64,000 nt of DNA from positions 932,501 through 996,500 of the forward strand of contig NC_057863.1 in the NCBI RefSeq assembly GCF_019393635.1. Direction: 5' to 3'. A program made the position numbers and the translations under genes. The first letter of the stretch is position 1, and each line of letters starts with the position of its first letter. The notes beneath the pieces were generated by a model that was not told the DNA's origin, searched no databases, and was given only the letters and a program-made list of their open reading frames with translations. This DNA is from Dromiciops gliroides. Taxonomy: Eukaryota > Chordata > Mammalia > Microbiotheria > Microbiotheriidae. Of this stretch, positions 44,254-53,938 are shown piece after piece.

Positions 44254-45340
44254 TGTCATGGGGCAAATGGGGTAGGGGTTGGGGTAGGGGTTTGGAGTCC
44301 TTAGGAATTCCTCTTTAAAGAATTATACCCTCTTGCACAGAAAAGCAGTTAGAATATAGTAGGCTTCCACCAGTTGCGGACGACCATGGCGCCTTGAAGA
44401 GCCACAGGCCACAGTGTGGCTGTGCAGTCTGATATGGGAGCCACAGCTCCTGCCGCAACAAGGACATCAGAAAACTGTGCTCTCTGTTGCCCATCGGTTC
44501 CTGTGTTTCATTCGTTTTTCTTCCTCCCAATCTTGAAGGCCCATCTCAGCTGCATGCAAGCTGCTCCTGAGTACTGAACTCCATTGGGTGCGGTCCTTGG
44601 GCCTTCTCCTTCCAGCTGTCTATTCCCAGAGCCCTCAAGTCTCGCTTGCATATCTCTGTACCAAAGCTGGGGGCGGCCAGCAGGTCTTTGGCCTGAGGCT
44701 AACTCACCATAGAGTAGGTCTTTAGGAATGCATCAGTCTTGCATGCGGTGCACATGACTGGGCCAGTGCAGCTGTCTTTGTTTCAGTAGGGTGTAGATGC
44801 TCAGAAGGGAAGTTAGGGAGCACTTCTGTGTTGGTGATCCTATCTGACCAAGATATGCCAAGAAAACAGTGCATGTGAAAGCTGTTTAGCTTCTTCTCTA
44901 GTTTATTTCGGGGCTGAGGAAGGGAAGGGAAGGGAAGGGAAACCAAGAGAAATCTTTGGACTTTTCATGGGGAGAGAGGCATGGCACAAAGCATGTGGCT
45001 CTGAGATACCAATCTCCTCAAACAAGAGACAGGCAGATACTTTTATAGAGGACTGATAGGGGTGACCATCTGATTGTGGAAAGTTCCTTTAGTGAGGGAC
45101 CATCCCCCACTGGTGGTGGCTGGAGGAATTGGGTGAGGGGTGGCTGCAGATCTCTCAAGCCATCTCCTCAGGACACAAAGGAAGCAGGCATACCCAAACT
45201 TATCTCGCCAGGGTTGAGGGAGACTAGAATGAAGGGTGGAGGTCCCTAAGCTAGCTCAGTCTGATCTGGTTCCATTTATCCCCTTAGTTATGTCTGTCCT
45301 TTGGATTATTTTCTCAAGGAGAAACTTCCTTAGCCTCTGC
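44254..45340 (-). mobile_element. Solo LTR of an endogenous retrovirus (fossil), split by an RTE fragment
   Basis: A reverse copy of the family at 41893: it starts TGTCATGGGG and shares GAATTATACCCTCTTGCACA, TAGTTTATTT and TATGTCTGTCCTTTGGATTA in order. An RTE LINE piece lies within it, and its far end is incomplete. It is older than the RTE insertion and sits between two L1 fragments. Confidence 0.75.
44357..44893 (-). mobile_element. RTE-type LINE 3' fragment inside an LTR
   Basis: On the minus strand the text reads LHWPSHVHRMQD, then DLLYGELASGQRPAGRPQLW and CKRDLRALGIDSW, the conserved tail that follows the reverse transcriptase in RTE LINEs (RLRWAGHV ... LYGEL ... GRPKLR ... CKRDL). Several frame changes break it. 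No A tail or duplication was clear. It inserted into the LTR between TTAGAATA and TAGTTTATTT. Confidence 0.75.
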
Positions 45341-45985
45341 CAATCAGTGCCATCAACCACCTTCTGAAAGAAACCCAAAACTGAAAACTCCCAGAAATAT
45401 CATAGCCAAAATCTAGTTTGTATGTGTTTATGTATTTGTATATATGTATACATATATATACATACTATTGTGTAAACACATATGTGTGTGCATATGTGTA
45501 TATGTAAGTATACACACACACACACATATATGCTTGCAAGCAATCAGAAAGAAAAAATTCAAGTATCAAAGAGTCAGTCAGAATCACTTATAATTTAGCA
45601 ACCACTACCATCAAGAAGAGGAGAGCTTGGAATATGATATTCCAGAAGGCAAAGGATACAGACTTAGAGCCAAGAATAAATTACCTAGAAAAACTGAGTA
45701 TAATACAATGGGGTGGGAGTAGGAGGAGGGGGGAAGGGATCTTTAATGAACAGAGAACTTCTAAGAATTCCTGATGAAAAGACTAGAACTGTGTAGAAAC
45801 TCTGAAGTCCAAAAACAAGAAGGAGGAAGAAGGAAGAAGGTAAGAGAACCACAAAAAGGTCAACATGAATGTTCTGTGATAAAAGAATAAACAAGGAAAA
45901 ACTGCTTCCATTATAATGTGGGGAGATGATCATATGTCCCTCAGATCTCTATCATCACCAGGGCTCATAAAGGGAGTCCACTTAA
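45341..45985 (+). mobile_element. L1 ORF1 fragment with AT/TG microsatellite
   Basis: Pieces of ORF1 (CCACCTTCTGAAAGAAACCC, AAAACTCCCAGAAATATCAT, GCTTGGAATATGATATTCCA) are separated by a TATATG/CACACA stretch at about 45420-45530. Diverged. Confidence 0.7.
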
Positions 45986-46061
45986 ACAAGGCCTGGGAGT
46001 GGTTCTGCTGGGGAAGAGGAATACACTAGGGATTGGGGTTGGGGTAAAAGAAAGCAAGGCC

Positions 46062-46221
46062 GGGGGCAGCTAGATGGCGCAGTGGTTAAAGTGCTGGCCC
46101 TGGATTCAGGAGGACCTGAGTTCAAATCCAGCCTCAGACACTTGACACTTACTAGCTGTGTGACCCTGGGCAAGTCACTTAACCCCCATTGCCCCACCAA
46201 AAAAACAAAACAAAACAAACA
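46062..46221 (+). mobile_element. tRNA-derived marsupial SINE, GATTCAGG subfamily
   Basis: A forward copy reading CTGGATTCAGGAGGACCTGA, CACTTGACACTT and CCCCATTGCCCCACC, with an AAAAC-type tail. It is flanked by a perfect 16-bp duplication AAAAGAAAGCAAGGCC (46046-46061 and 46222-46237). Confidence 0.94.
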
Positions 46222-46264
46222 AAAAGAAAGCAAGGCCAAAGACTCAGAATGCAAAACGTTTTTA

Positions 46265-46690
46265 ATTATCTTTAGTCTTTTTTAAAAACATTTTTTAAGT
46301 TTTGAGTTCCAAATTCTAACTCTCCCTCCCCCTCCTCCCCTCTTCTTGAGATGGTAAGCAATCCGATATAGATTATACACGTGCAATTATGGAAGACATT
46401 TCCATATTATACATCTTGTACAAGAAGACTCAAAGAAAAGAAAGTGAAAAATAGCATGCTTCAGTCTGTATTCAGACATCAATTCTTTCTTTGGAAGCAG
46501 ATAGTGTGCTTCATCATGAATCCTTTGGGATTGTCTTGAATCATCATATTGCCAAAAATAGCTAAGTGATTTACAATTGATCATCATGCATTACTGCTGG
46601 TACTGTGTACAACATTCTCCTGGTTCTGTTCTCTTCACTACGAATCAGTTCACGTAAGTCTCAGAAAGTTGTTTTGATAGGCTCTGTGTT
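46265..46690 (-). mobile_element. L1 LINE 3' fragment
   Basis: Reverse-orientation L1 3' UTR and ORF2 end: CTCCCTCCCCCTCCTCCCC (its purine tract), GGAAGACATTTCCATATTA, CTTTGGGATTGTCTTG and ACATTCTCCTGGTTCTGTTC. Confidence 0.75.
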
Positions 46691-46809
46691 TGTAATGGGG
46701 TTTAGGGATTTTTGTGTGTGTTCTTAGTTGGGTGTGAGTGAATAAAAAAGTGGATCTTGGCTGATTAAAACAAAATATTTTTTAAAAGAACTCTTCACGT
46801 CCAAATCAA

Positions 46810-47055
46810 GGGCCAGCCAGGTGGTGCAGTATGCAGTAGATGGAATGCCTGCCTGGAGCCTCAAAGATACATCTTCTTGAGTTCAAATCCAACCTCAGAC
46901 ACTTACTAGCTGTGTGACTCTGGGCAAGTCACTTAGCCTTATTTGCCTTAGTTTCCTCGTCTATAAAATCAGCTGGAGAAGGAAATGGCAAAGAAAACCC
47001 AAACAATTGTGAGGAGTGAGATATGACCAAATGGACTAAACAACACCAACAAAAC
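46810..47055 (+). mobile_element. MAR1-type SINE
   Basis: A forward copy: GGCCAGCCAGGTGGTGCAG head, GTTCAAATCC B box, TAGTTTCCTCGTCTATAAAA, GCTGGAGAAGGAAATGGCAA and the terminal ACTAAACAACACCAAC. Confidence 0.82.
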
Positions 47056-47870
47056 CATCCAGATTTTAACTCATTATCTTTACCCCTGAGCCTCCTACCA
47101 TTCTTATTACTTAGAGGGCTCCCAACTCCAGCAGGAGTCACCCTGGATTTCTCACTGTATCCCTTATCCAATCAGTTACTGACGCTATTTTACCACTGCA
47201 ACATCTCTCCATCTCACCTCTACAGCACCTCTGGTCAATTTCGCCTCTGAAGCATCTGGAGAAAACACCCCTTTCTCTCTTTTCATATCACTCAAGCAAG
47301 GACATGTAAGTCCTTGTGCTGAGCCAGATTGGAAGATCCATGATTTGGTGCTTTACCCAAAAGGGTCAGAGGCCAAGGGCCTGACTTCTCCCTTGGACTC
47401 TCTCCAGACTTTAGCCCACACCTGCCTGAGAGGCCTTGTGGGACACGGGTGATTTTTCCTGCCTCTAGCCCTCAATCTGCTCACCCTCTGCTGTTTGACA
47501 GTATCCTTCCCTATCACCGGTGCTGGCACTGTGAGGGTCCTGTGTCCAGGCTAGACCATGTTGAGGACACTGCTTGCTGCTCCACAGAAGTCTCTCACAT
47601 GTTCTGCTCCCTGGCCCCACCCTTGGCAGGGACCCAGGAGGGCAGCATCACTGCCAGGTTGCCTTCCATTGAATTCAAGGGTCCAGAATCAAAACAAATT
47701 GCACATCATGAAACTTGTAGAGCTCACCTGTGCAAACCGCTGCTGGCAATGATCTACAGGAAATCTCAGAGAATGAATAGAGCCATTTTGTGTGGGTCCA
47801 CTGGACCAAACAAAAAATAGTAGGTAGAGCAATAACCACTTAGATATTTGAATGCCCTGAGGTTTACAAA
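47056..47870. other. Intergenic sequence without recognised features
   Basis: Unique-looking sequence. Short open frames on both strands have no recognisable motif. Confidence 0.4.
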
Positions 47871-48125
47871 GTGTTTTACCTAAGGAAGTCACCAAGACCT
47901 TTCTAAGAAGTAGAGCTGTTTGCCTCAGACACTTGACACTAGCTGTGTGACCCTGGGCAAGTCACTCGATCCCTATTGCCCTGCAAAAAAATTAAAAAAG
48001 AAGTAGAGCTGTCCCAACATGGAATGAGTTGCTTTGGGAGGTAGTGAGTTCCACGTCACTGGGGGTATTCAATATGTTTCTGAAGTCCTTTCCAATGCTG
48101 ACATTCTAGCACGGGTTCTGGGATT
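47871..48125 (+). mobile_element. CR1/L3 LINE 3' end carrying a SINE piece
   Basis: After the inserted SINE piece the text reads GAGCTGTCCCAACATGGAAT, TGCTTTGGGAGGTAGTGAGT and CACTGGGGGTATTCAA, the terminal portion of CR1/L3. Ancient and diverged. Confidence 0.6.
47920..47997 (+). mobile_element. 5'-truncated SINE with target-site duplication
   Basis: Only the 3' half is present (GCCTCAGACACTTGACACTA to an A-rich end), yet a 15-bp duplication AAGAAGTAGAGCTGT flanks it (47905-47919 and 47998-48012). It landed in an old CR1/L3 copy. Confidence 0.88.
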
Positions 48126-49082
48126 TTCTGAGGCCTTCATACAAACTCTTTGAAGTTAGGGAGGTCATCATTATTTTCAAGGGCAAAGGAGAACAAAAAG
48201 AAATCTGAGCCCACAATGTTTTTTGCTTCACATTATTAAGTAACAGGCTGCAAACAAATGGGCATTTGTCCCATGGGCTCTGAGCCTTCTAAGCAATGGA
48301 GCCCCCAGATCCATTCATTTCCTAAACTTTTGCGGGGAAGGCACTTTCCAGCTCTGCCAAGGAAGACCAAGGTGAAAGGATTGGAAGCTCAGACTAGGCT
48401 GAGAATGTGGGATGGGGCCCCTGACCTGAGGAGGGAGCAGCAGTCCATGACTGGGAATATTATCCTGGGGGGATGAAAGGCCCTCGTCTGCCACAGGGAA
48501 TGTGGCCAAGGGCTCCTGGCCCTCTGCTTCTCCTCCCCCTGCTTTCCCCTAGCTCAGAGTGCCCAGCTTTCCCATAGCTTAGATGAAAAGCTCCTTGTCT
48601 TCCGCCTGCCAACAGAGTGAGAGCAGGCAGAGGTGCATCCGGCTGCAGCCCCAGGCCCGAGCCCTGGCCAACTGGGCCCTGAGGATCCCTTGGCAGCACT
48701 TCACTATTGCCAAGAGAGTCAGTATTGGGAAGAGTCTGAGCCAGGGCCTTGCACGCTTAAGAACATGCTGGGGCCCACCCTCTGGTGATGGCCTCCCCTA
48801 TATCCTGCCAGCTTGTCACCCCCACCTACCCTACCATTGAACCAAGAGCTCCTCCGAGCCCGGGGCTGGTTTCTGCCCTTCTCTGCACCCTCCAGCTCCT
48901 GCACCCAGTAAGTGCTTAATAAATGTGCATCGACTGATGGACACAGACAAAACCACGTACAGGCCCGCACATGTGCACATAGCAACATATGTATGCACAC
49001 GTGTACACCAGGGAGGTGAGATCTGGGCAATGCCATCTCAGGGGTCTTGACTTGGATTCCCCTGCTTGGCATTTTCCTTAAG

Positions 49083-49465
49083 GGGTAAGTCTTCCTCTTC
49101 CTCCCTTTTCTCTCCCTCCTCTTCACCCCCCTCTCCTTCTCATCACCCCTCCCACCTCTCCTTTCTCACCTCCTGTTTCTCTCTCTCTTCTCCTCCTCCT
49201 CACCTTCCTCATCTATTTCTTTCTTCTTCCTCTTCCTCACCTCTCCTTCCTCACCTCCTATTTCTTTCTTTCTTCTCCTCCTCCCTCCTCCTCACTTCTT
49301 TCTTGCCTCCTGTTTCTCCCTTCTCATCCTCCACCTTCCTCCTGCTCCTTCATCTATTTTTCTCTTCCTCCTCACCTTCTCTCCTTCCTCACCTCCTATT
49401 TCTCTTTTCATTTCCCCCCTCCCCTCTTTTCCCCTCTCTCCTCTTCTCCCTCCTTTTGCCCTGCA
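49083..49465. repeat. Polypyrimidine tract
   Basis: About 380 bp of nearly pure C and T on the plus strand, built of irregular CTCCTC, TTTCTTTC and CCTCACC units. It gives long but meaningless open frames. Confidence 0.92.
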
Positions 49466-50224
49466 CAGACTGCTGCCTTCTTATTTGCATCAACTCTGAA
49501 GATTCTCCCCTTCAAAGATGCCAGTCACTCCTTGAGTGGAGGAGACTGTTAGGTCATGACAAAGGACAAGCCCAAGCCTGGGTCCAGGAGAGGACAAGAC
49601 ACATCATCCAGGGAGTCCCCAGCACTGCTGAGCCCAGAGTAGGTCACCCACCAGAGTCTCTTGGTTTAAGCAGAAGGATACTTGCTGTGCAGAATGATCT
49701 GCAGTGGGTTTCAAGGTTAGCTTTATGGTCCTGGATCTTCCCCAGGTTCCCTTCAGACACTGATCTCAGGAGGGGAGCAGGAGCCACCCCATAGAGAGGC
49801 CTGGCACAAACCTCAAAGGACTTAGGGAAGGACTCTGCCCTCAGAAATACTGATCCAAGGCTCAGCAGCTGGGGCCAGAGCCCTGAAGGCTCCACAGAGC
49901 TTTGGGGCCTCCTCCACGACACCTTTGCTGCCCCCAGCTGTCAATGCTCTCCAGGTGCCCAGATCACCCACCAGCTGTGTCTCCCAAGGAAGGCTAAGCT
50001 CTTGTGGGGCAGTCAGAGCCCTGACCAGTGCCCCGGGACTTGTCAAAAGCAGATTTTGGAGGGTAGAAAAACTGACTCCCCTTAGGTGTCCAGAAGGCAC
50101 TGAATGTCTCCCTTCCCCCATCATTTTATGGTTACAAAAGAAAACTCTCTAGACTTTGGACCCGGTCCAAGGAAAGGCAGCCTTTTCTTTTGCCTCTTTT
50201 AACATTCTGTCTAATAGTTGGAGC

Positions 50225-50455
50225 TTCACAAATTCTAATTGTCTTTTTGAGGCCAGTCCAACTCTTCCTGGCCCCACTGGGGGGTTCTTGTGCAGGGATA
50301 TGGAGGGGATTTGCCATTTCCTTCTCCAGCTCATTTTACAGATGAGGAAACTGGAGCAAATGGTGAAGTGACTCGCCCAGGGTCACCCAGTGAGTGTGGT
50401 GTCTGAGGCTGGGATTGGATTCCAGGCCCAGCACTCTATCCACTTTGCCTCCTAG
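50225..50455 (-). mobile_element. MAR1-type SINE
   Basis: A reverse copy: GATTTGCCATTTCCTTCTCC, GCTCATTTTACAGATGAGGA and a decayed tRNA-like half ending CACTTTGCCTCCTA. Confidence 0.78.
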
Positions 50456-50744
50456 CAAGTTTGTCAGCTATTTCAGTAATTATTATCAATGTTAGAAATA
50501 TGATCTCAGCTATTGAAAGAGCCGACAAGCATGCTGAAGTTGCCTACAGGGTCAGACATCATACTGATGCTAATATGGTGATATCAAATGGGGGAGGGAA
50601 GGGGGAGTCAATCTAGTCCTTCTATTTGGATTCATGAGTCCTGAGATTGGGGGAGGGTGACAGAGTTGAGAGAAAGCAGGGGGAAAAGAGCTGAAAGTTG
50701 GGGCCACAGAAGCTCATGGAATTTCGCCCACAGCCTTCATCCCA

Positions 50745-50840
50745 GCCAGACTTTGAGCCCCAGCTCAAAGCATTGATAAGCTCCAGAGTGTCAAGAGGAA
50801 GGTGACCTGGATGCTGGATGAAGCCTATAAGAACCCATGT
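50745..50840 (+). repeat. CR1/L3-like scrap
   Basis: Reads CATTGATAAGCTCCAGAGTG and TCAAGAGGAAGGTGACCTGG, a short piece of CR1/L3 joined to the following L1 derivative. Confidence 0.4.
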
Positions 50841-51972
50841 CTCTTTGGCTGGGGTACCCCTGGGTCCAGGGTGGGTGCTTTGTCCACAGTCACCTAGCTG
50901 CCCCATGATGACATCTTTAGGGTAAAATTGAGGGGGTGAGGGGAATGCACTGGGGGAGGAGGAAGGGCAGAGGTAGCATGAGGTCAAATCCCACAAGAAA
51001 GAAACAGAAAGTGTTTATGAAGTGGGGGAAGAGATGGGGCAGGAGCAGGGCAGTAAATGAAACTTTACACTCATCAGAATAGGCTCAATGACCAAATAGG
51101 CCTCAAGGAGGGATTACACCACACACTAATTGGGTGGAGTAATCTATTTAATCTGGGCAGTAAATGAGCCTAACACTCATCAGAACTGGCTCAAAGACCT
51201 TAACTCTCATCAGAATTGGCTCTAGGAGGGAATAACATATACACTCAATTGGGTGGAGTAATCTCTCTAACCCTGCAGGAAAATGGGAGGGAAGGGGATA
51301 AAGAGAGAGGGGAAAAAGAAGGGAGGGCAGATTTGGGGAGGGGGCAGATAAAAGCAAATCCCTTTTGAAGAGGAATAGGGCAAAAGAAGATGGATAATAG
51401 AGTAAATATCATGGGGAAAGGAATAGGATGGGGGAAACAGTTAACAATGGTAATCATGAAAAAGAGAAAAGGGGGAAAATTGTGCTAAAAATATTTACAG
51501 CAACTCTTTGGGTGGCTAAGAATTGGGAATCAAGGGAATGTCCATCAACTGAGGAATGACTGGAGAAGCTGTGGTATATGATTGTGGTGGAATGATATTG
51601 TGCTATAGGAAATGACAAACAGGAACTGGGAGGGACATTGTGCATAGTGACAGCAGGATTGTTCTACGAGCAATTGTGAATGACTTAACTACTCTCAGCA
51701 ATACAATGATCCAAGACAATCCCAAGGGACTAATGATTGAAGCATACTATCCACCCCCATAGAAAGAACTTGATGTAGGAGGCAAAAAAGGGGTTAATAG
51801 AAAAACCTAAGACCCAAGCTCTAATACAGATATTAGTTCTAAAAGGGAGTCAGATCCCAGTTAATGGATAACTTATGTTAGGTTCTCATACCCATAGGTG
51901 ATCAACATCCATAATGGACCAGAACAGGTCAGGTCAAAATAACAATAAAGGAAAAAGGAAACCTATAGAAAT

Positions 51973-52118
51973 TCTTTTTTTTTTTTTTTTTTGGTGAGGA
52001 TTAAGTGACTTGCCCAAGGTCATACAGCTAGTAAGTGTTAAGCATCTGAGGCCAGATTTGAACTCAGGTCCTCCTGATTCCAGAGCCGGTACTCTATCCA
52101 CTGTGCCACCTAGCTGCC
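51973..52118 (-). mobile_element. tRNA-derived marsupial SINE in left inverted arm
   Basis: A reverse copy with a T run of about 19 as its tail. It is flanked by CTATAGAAAT on both sides (51963-51972 and 52119-52128). Confidence 0.92.
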
Positions 52119-52128
52119 CTATAGAAAT

Positions 52129-52271
52129 CTTTTTTTTTTTTTTCAGGGCAATGGGGGTTAAGTGACTTGCCCAGGGTCACACAGCCAGTAAGTGCCTGAG
52201 GCGGGTTTGAACTCAAGTCCTCCTGAATCCAAGGCTGGTGCCTTATCCACTGTGCCACCTAGCTGCCCTCC
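52129..52271 (-). mobile_element. tRNA-derived marsupial SINE, adjacent second insertion
   Basis: A reverse copy of the GATTCAGG subfamily lying immediately after the previous one. It is bordered on its right by ATAGAAAT, so three copies of the target word surround two SINEs. CCACCGCCC next to its head is extra. Confidence 0.85.
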
Positions 52272-52310
52272 ACCGCCCTAATAGAAATTCTAATGAAAAT
52301 GATTATATTT

Positions 52311-52463
52311 TGGGGAAACTAGGTGGCGCAGTGGATAAAGCACTGGCCCTGGATTCAGGAGACCTGAGTTCAAATCCGGCCTCATACACTTGACACTTAC
52401 TAGCTGTGTGACCCTGGGCAAGTGTGCTTAACCCTCATTGCCTCAAAAAAAAAAAAAAAAAAG
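52311..52463 (+). mobile_element. tRNA-derived marsupial SINE
   Basis: A forward copy, head degenerate (GGGGAAACTAGGTGGCGCAG), GATTCAGG subfamily, with an A tail of about 18. It lies after TTATATTTTG in the left arm. Confidence 0.88.
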
Positions 52464-52468
52464 ATTAA

Positions 52469-52629
52469 TATGGGCAGCTAGGTGGGCTCAGTGGATTAGA
52501 GTACCGGCCCTGGATTCAGGAGGACCAGAGTTCAAATCCGACCTCAGACATTTGACACTTACTAGCTGTGTGACCCTGGGCAAGTTACTTAACCCCTATT
52601 GCCTCACCAAAAAAAAAAAGAAAAAAAGC
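52469..52629 (+). mobile_element. tRNA-derived marsupial SINE
   Basis: A forward copy directly following the previous one, head TGGGCAGCTAGGTGGGCTCA, with an AAAAAG-type tail. TTATATTTTG repeats after it, so the pair sits within one duplicated target word. Confidence 0.88.
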
Positions 52630-53469
52630 TTATATTTTGAAACCTAGCCATTATAATAATCTCCACCTTGAGGATGGTACAGGGGAGGGCCTGTTCTACT
52701 CATTATAATATTCTCCACCTAGGGGTGTTACAGAGGAGGGTTTATTCTAATTTGGAGTTCCTGGGGGTCTTAAGCCAACCCCCAAGGTGGGTACCTTTTA
52801 TCAGTGGAGGTGTTGTTTTGGGGGTTTACGCATCATAAGGTGAATCTGGGGACAAATTTGCCTTTTCTGCACGTTTCTTTCTGATTCCCATGGCTAGTTT
52901 CAAAATATAATCATTTTTCATTAAAATTTTCCATAGGTTGTCTTTTTCCTTTATTGTTATTTTGACCTGACCCGTTCTGGTCCGTTATGGATGTTGATCA
53001 CTAGGGTATGAGAACTTAACATAAGTTATCCACTAACTGGGATCTACTCCCCTTTTGGAGCTAATATTTGAATTAGAGCTTGGGTCTTGGATTTTTCTAT
53101 TAACCCTTTTTTTGCCTCCTACATCAGGACGACTCACCATCAATTTGACCCCAAATTTCCATCCCACATCCAACTGATAAAAAGAGCACTTTTGGATTGA
53201 ACATATATAACCTATACCAGATGGGTTGCTGTCTTGTGGAGGGGAGAGGAAAGGGAGGGAGGGAGAACAATTTAGAACTCTAAATCTTATGAAAATGAAT
53301 ATTGAAAACTACCCTTACATGTAACTGGAAAAAAATAAAACAATGTTTGTTGCAAAAAAAAAATAGAAATAATAAGGGAAAAAAATAAAGAATCCCATGT
53401 CTTCATTGCTCCCTAGCCTCCACTCCTAACTCTCACCCCCCCCCCACCAGTTTTGTGTGTTGTCTCACC

Positions 53470-53590
53470 CCATTAGAATTGCAAGCCCCCCCCCAGGGCA
53501 GGGACTCCCTTTCTTTTTGCATGTATTGGAATTCTAGAACTTAGGGCATACAGTAAGCACTTAATAAATGCATATTGATTTTAAGTGATT
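53470..53590 (+). repeat. L2-type LINE 3' end
   Basis: Reads CAGGGCAGGGACTCCCTTTC and CAGTAAGCACTTAATAAATG, then CATATTGATT, the typical end of L2-like LINEs. Confidence 0.6.
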
Positions 53591-53614
53591 TGGTTTTAGG
53601 AAATGGGGGATGAG

Positions 53615-53762
53615 GCAGCTAGGTGGCTCAGTGAATAAAGCATCGGCTCTGGATTCAGGAGGACCTGAGTTCAAATCCAGCCTCAGGCACTTGAGACTTC
53701 CTGGCTGTGTGACCCTGGCAAGTCATTAACCCTCATTGCCCAGCAAAAAAAAAAAAAGAAAG
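53615..53762 (+). mobile_element. tRNA-derived marsupial SINE
   Basis: A forward copy, GATTCAGG subfamily, ending in an A tail with GAAA units. It forms a pair with the next SINE, and GGAAATGGGG-type words before this copy and after the next one suggest nested insertion. Confidence 0.88.
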
Positions 53763-53787
53763 AAAGAAAAAAATATAAGGGGTGGGC

Positions 53788-53938
53788 GGTGGCAGATAGG
53801 TGGAGCAGTGGATAGAGCACCAGCCCTGGATTCAGGAGTACCTGAGTTCAAATCCAGCCTCAGACACTTAACACTTACTAGCTGTGTGATCCTGGGCAAG
53901 TCACTTAACCCCATTTGCCTCATCAAAAAAAAAAAAAA
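53788..53938 (+). mobile_element. tRNA-derived marsupial SINE
   Basis: A forward copy, head GGCAGATAGGTGGAGCAGTG, with GATTCAGGAGTACC and CACTTAACACTT. It mixes the diagnostic positions of the two SINE subfamilies in this window. Confidence 0.88.

Larger units (their letters stand above)
51771..53171. mobile_element. Long-terminal-inverted-repeat element with four nested SINEs
   Basis: The left arm starts TGATGTAGGAGGCAAAAAAG. The right arm, read in reverse from 53126, starts TGATGTAGGAGGCAAAAAAA and follows the left arm for about 270 bp through ACCAGAACGGGTCAGGTCAA and GATTATATTTTGAAAC. About 45 bp beyond the right arm also belong to the insert when it is compared with the L1 text around it. 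AACT repeats at both edges. There is no coding capacity. The likeness is to a foldback or MITE-type DNA element, but the family is unknown to me. Confidence 0.7.
50845..53345 (+). mobile_element. Second HAL1-like LINE copy, 5'-truncated, split by an inverted-repeat element
   Basis: It begins inside the degenerate SINE part (CCCTGGGTCCAGG ... GTCACCTAGCTGCCCC) and passes into GATGACATCTTTAGGGTAAA, the spacer, the ORF2 end (disrupted) and the L1 3' UTR. The SINE-to-spacer junction is the same as at 38996. The text breaks at AGAAAGAACT (51770) and resumes AACTGATAAAAAGAGCAC at 53172. Confidence 0.75.

Noticed and set aside
49066-49794. 242-codon plus-strand frame rich in Ser, Pro and Leu
   Set aside because: Its first half is the polypyrimidine tract and the rest has no recognisable domain or splice structure.
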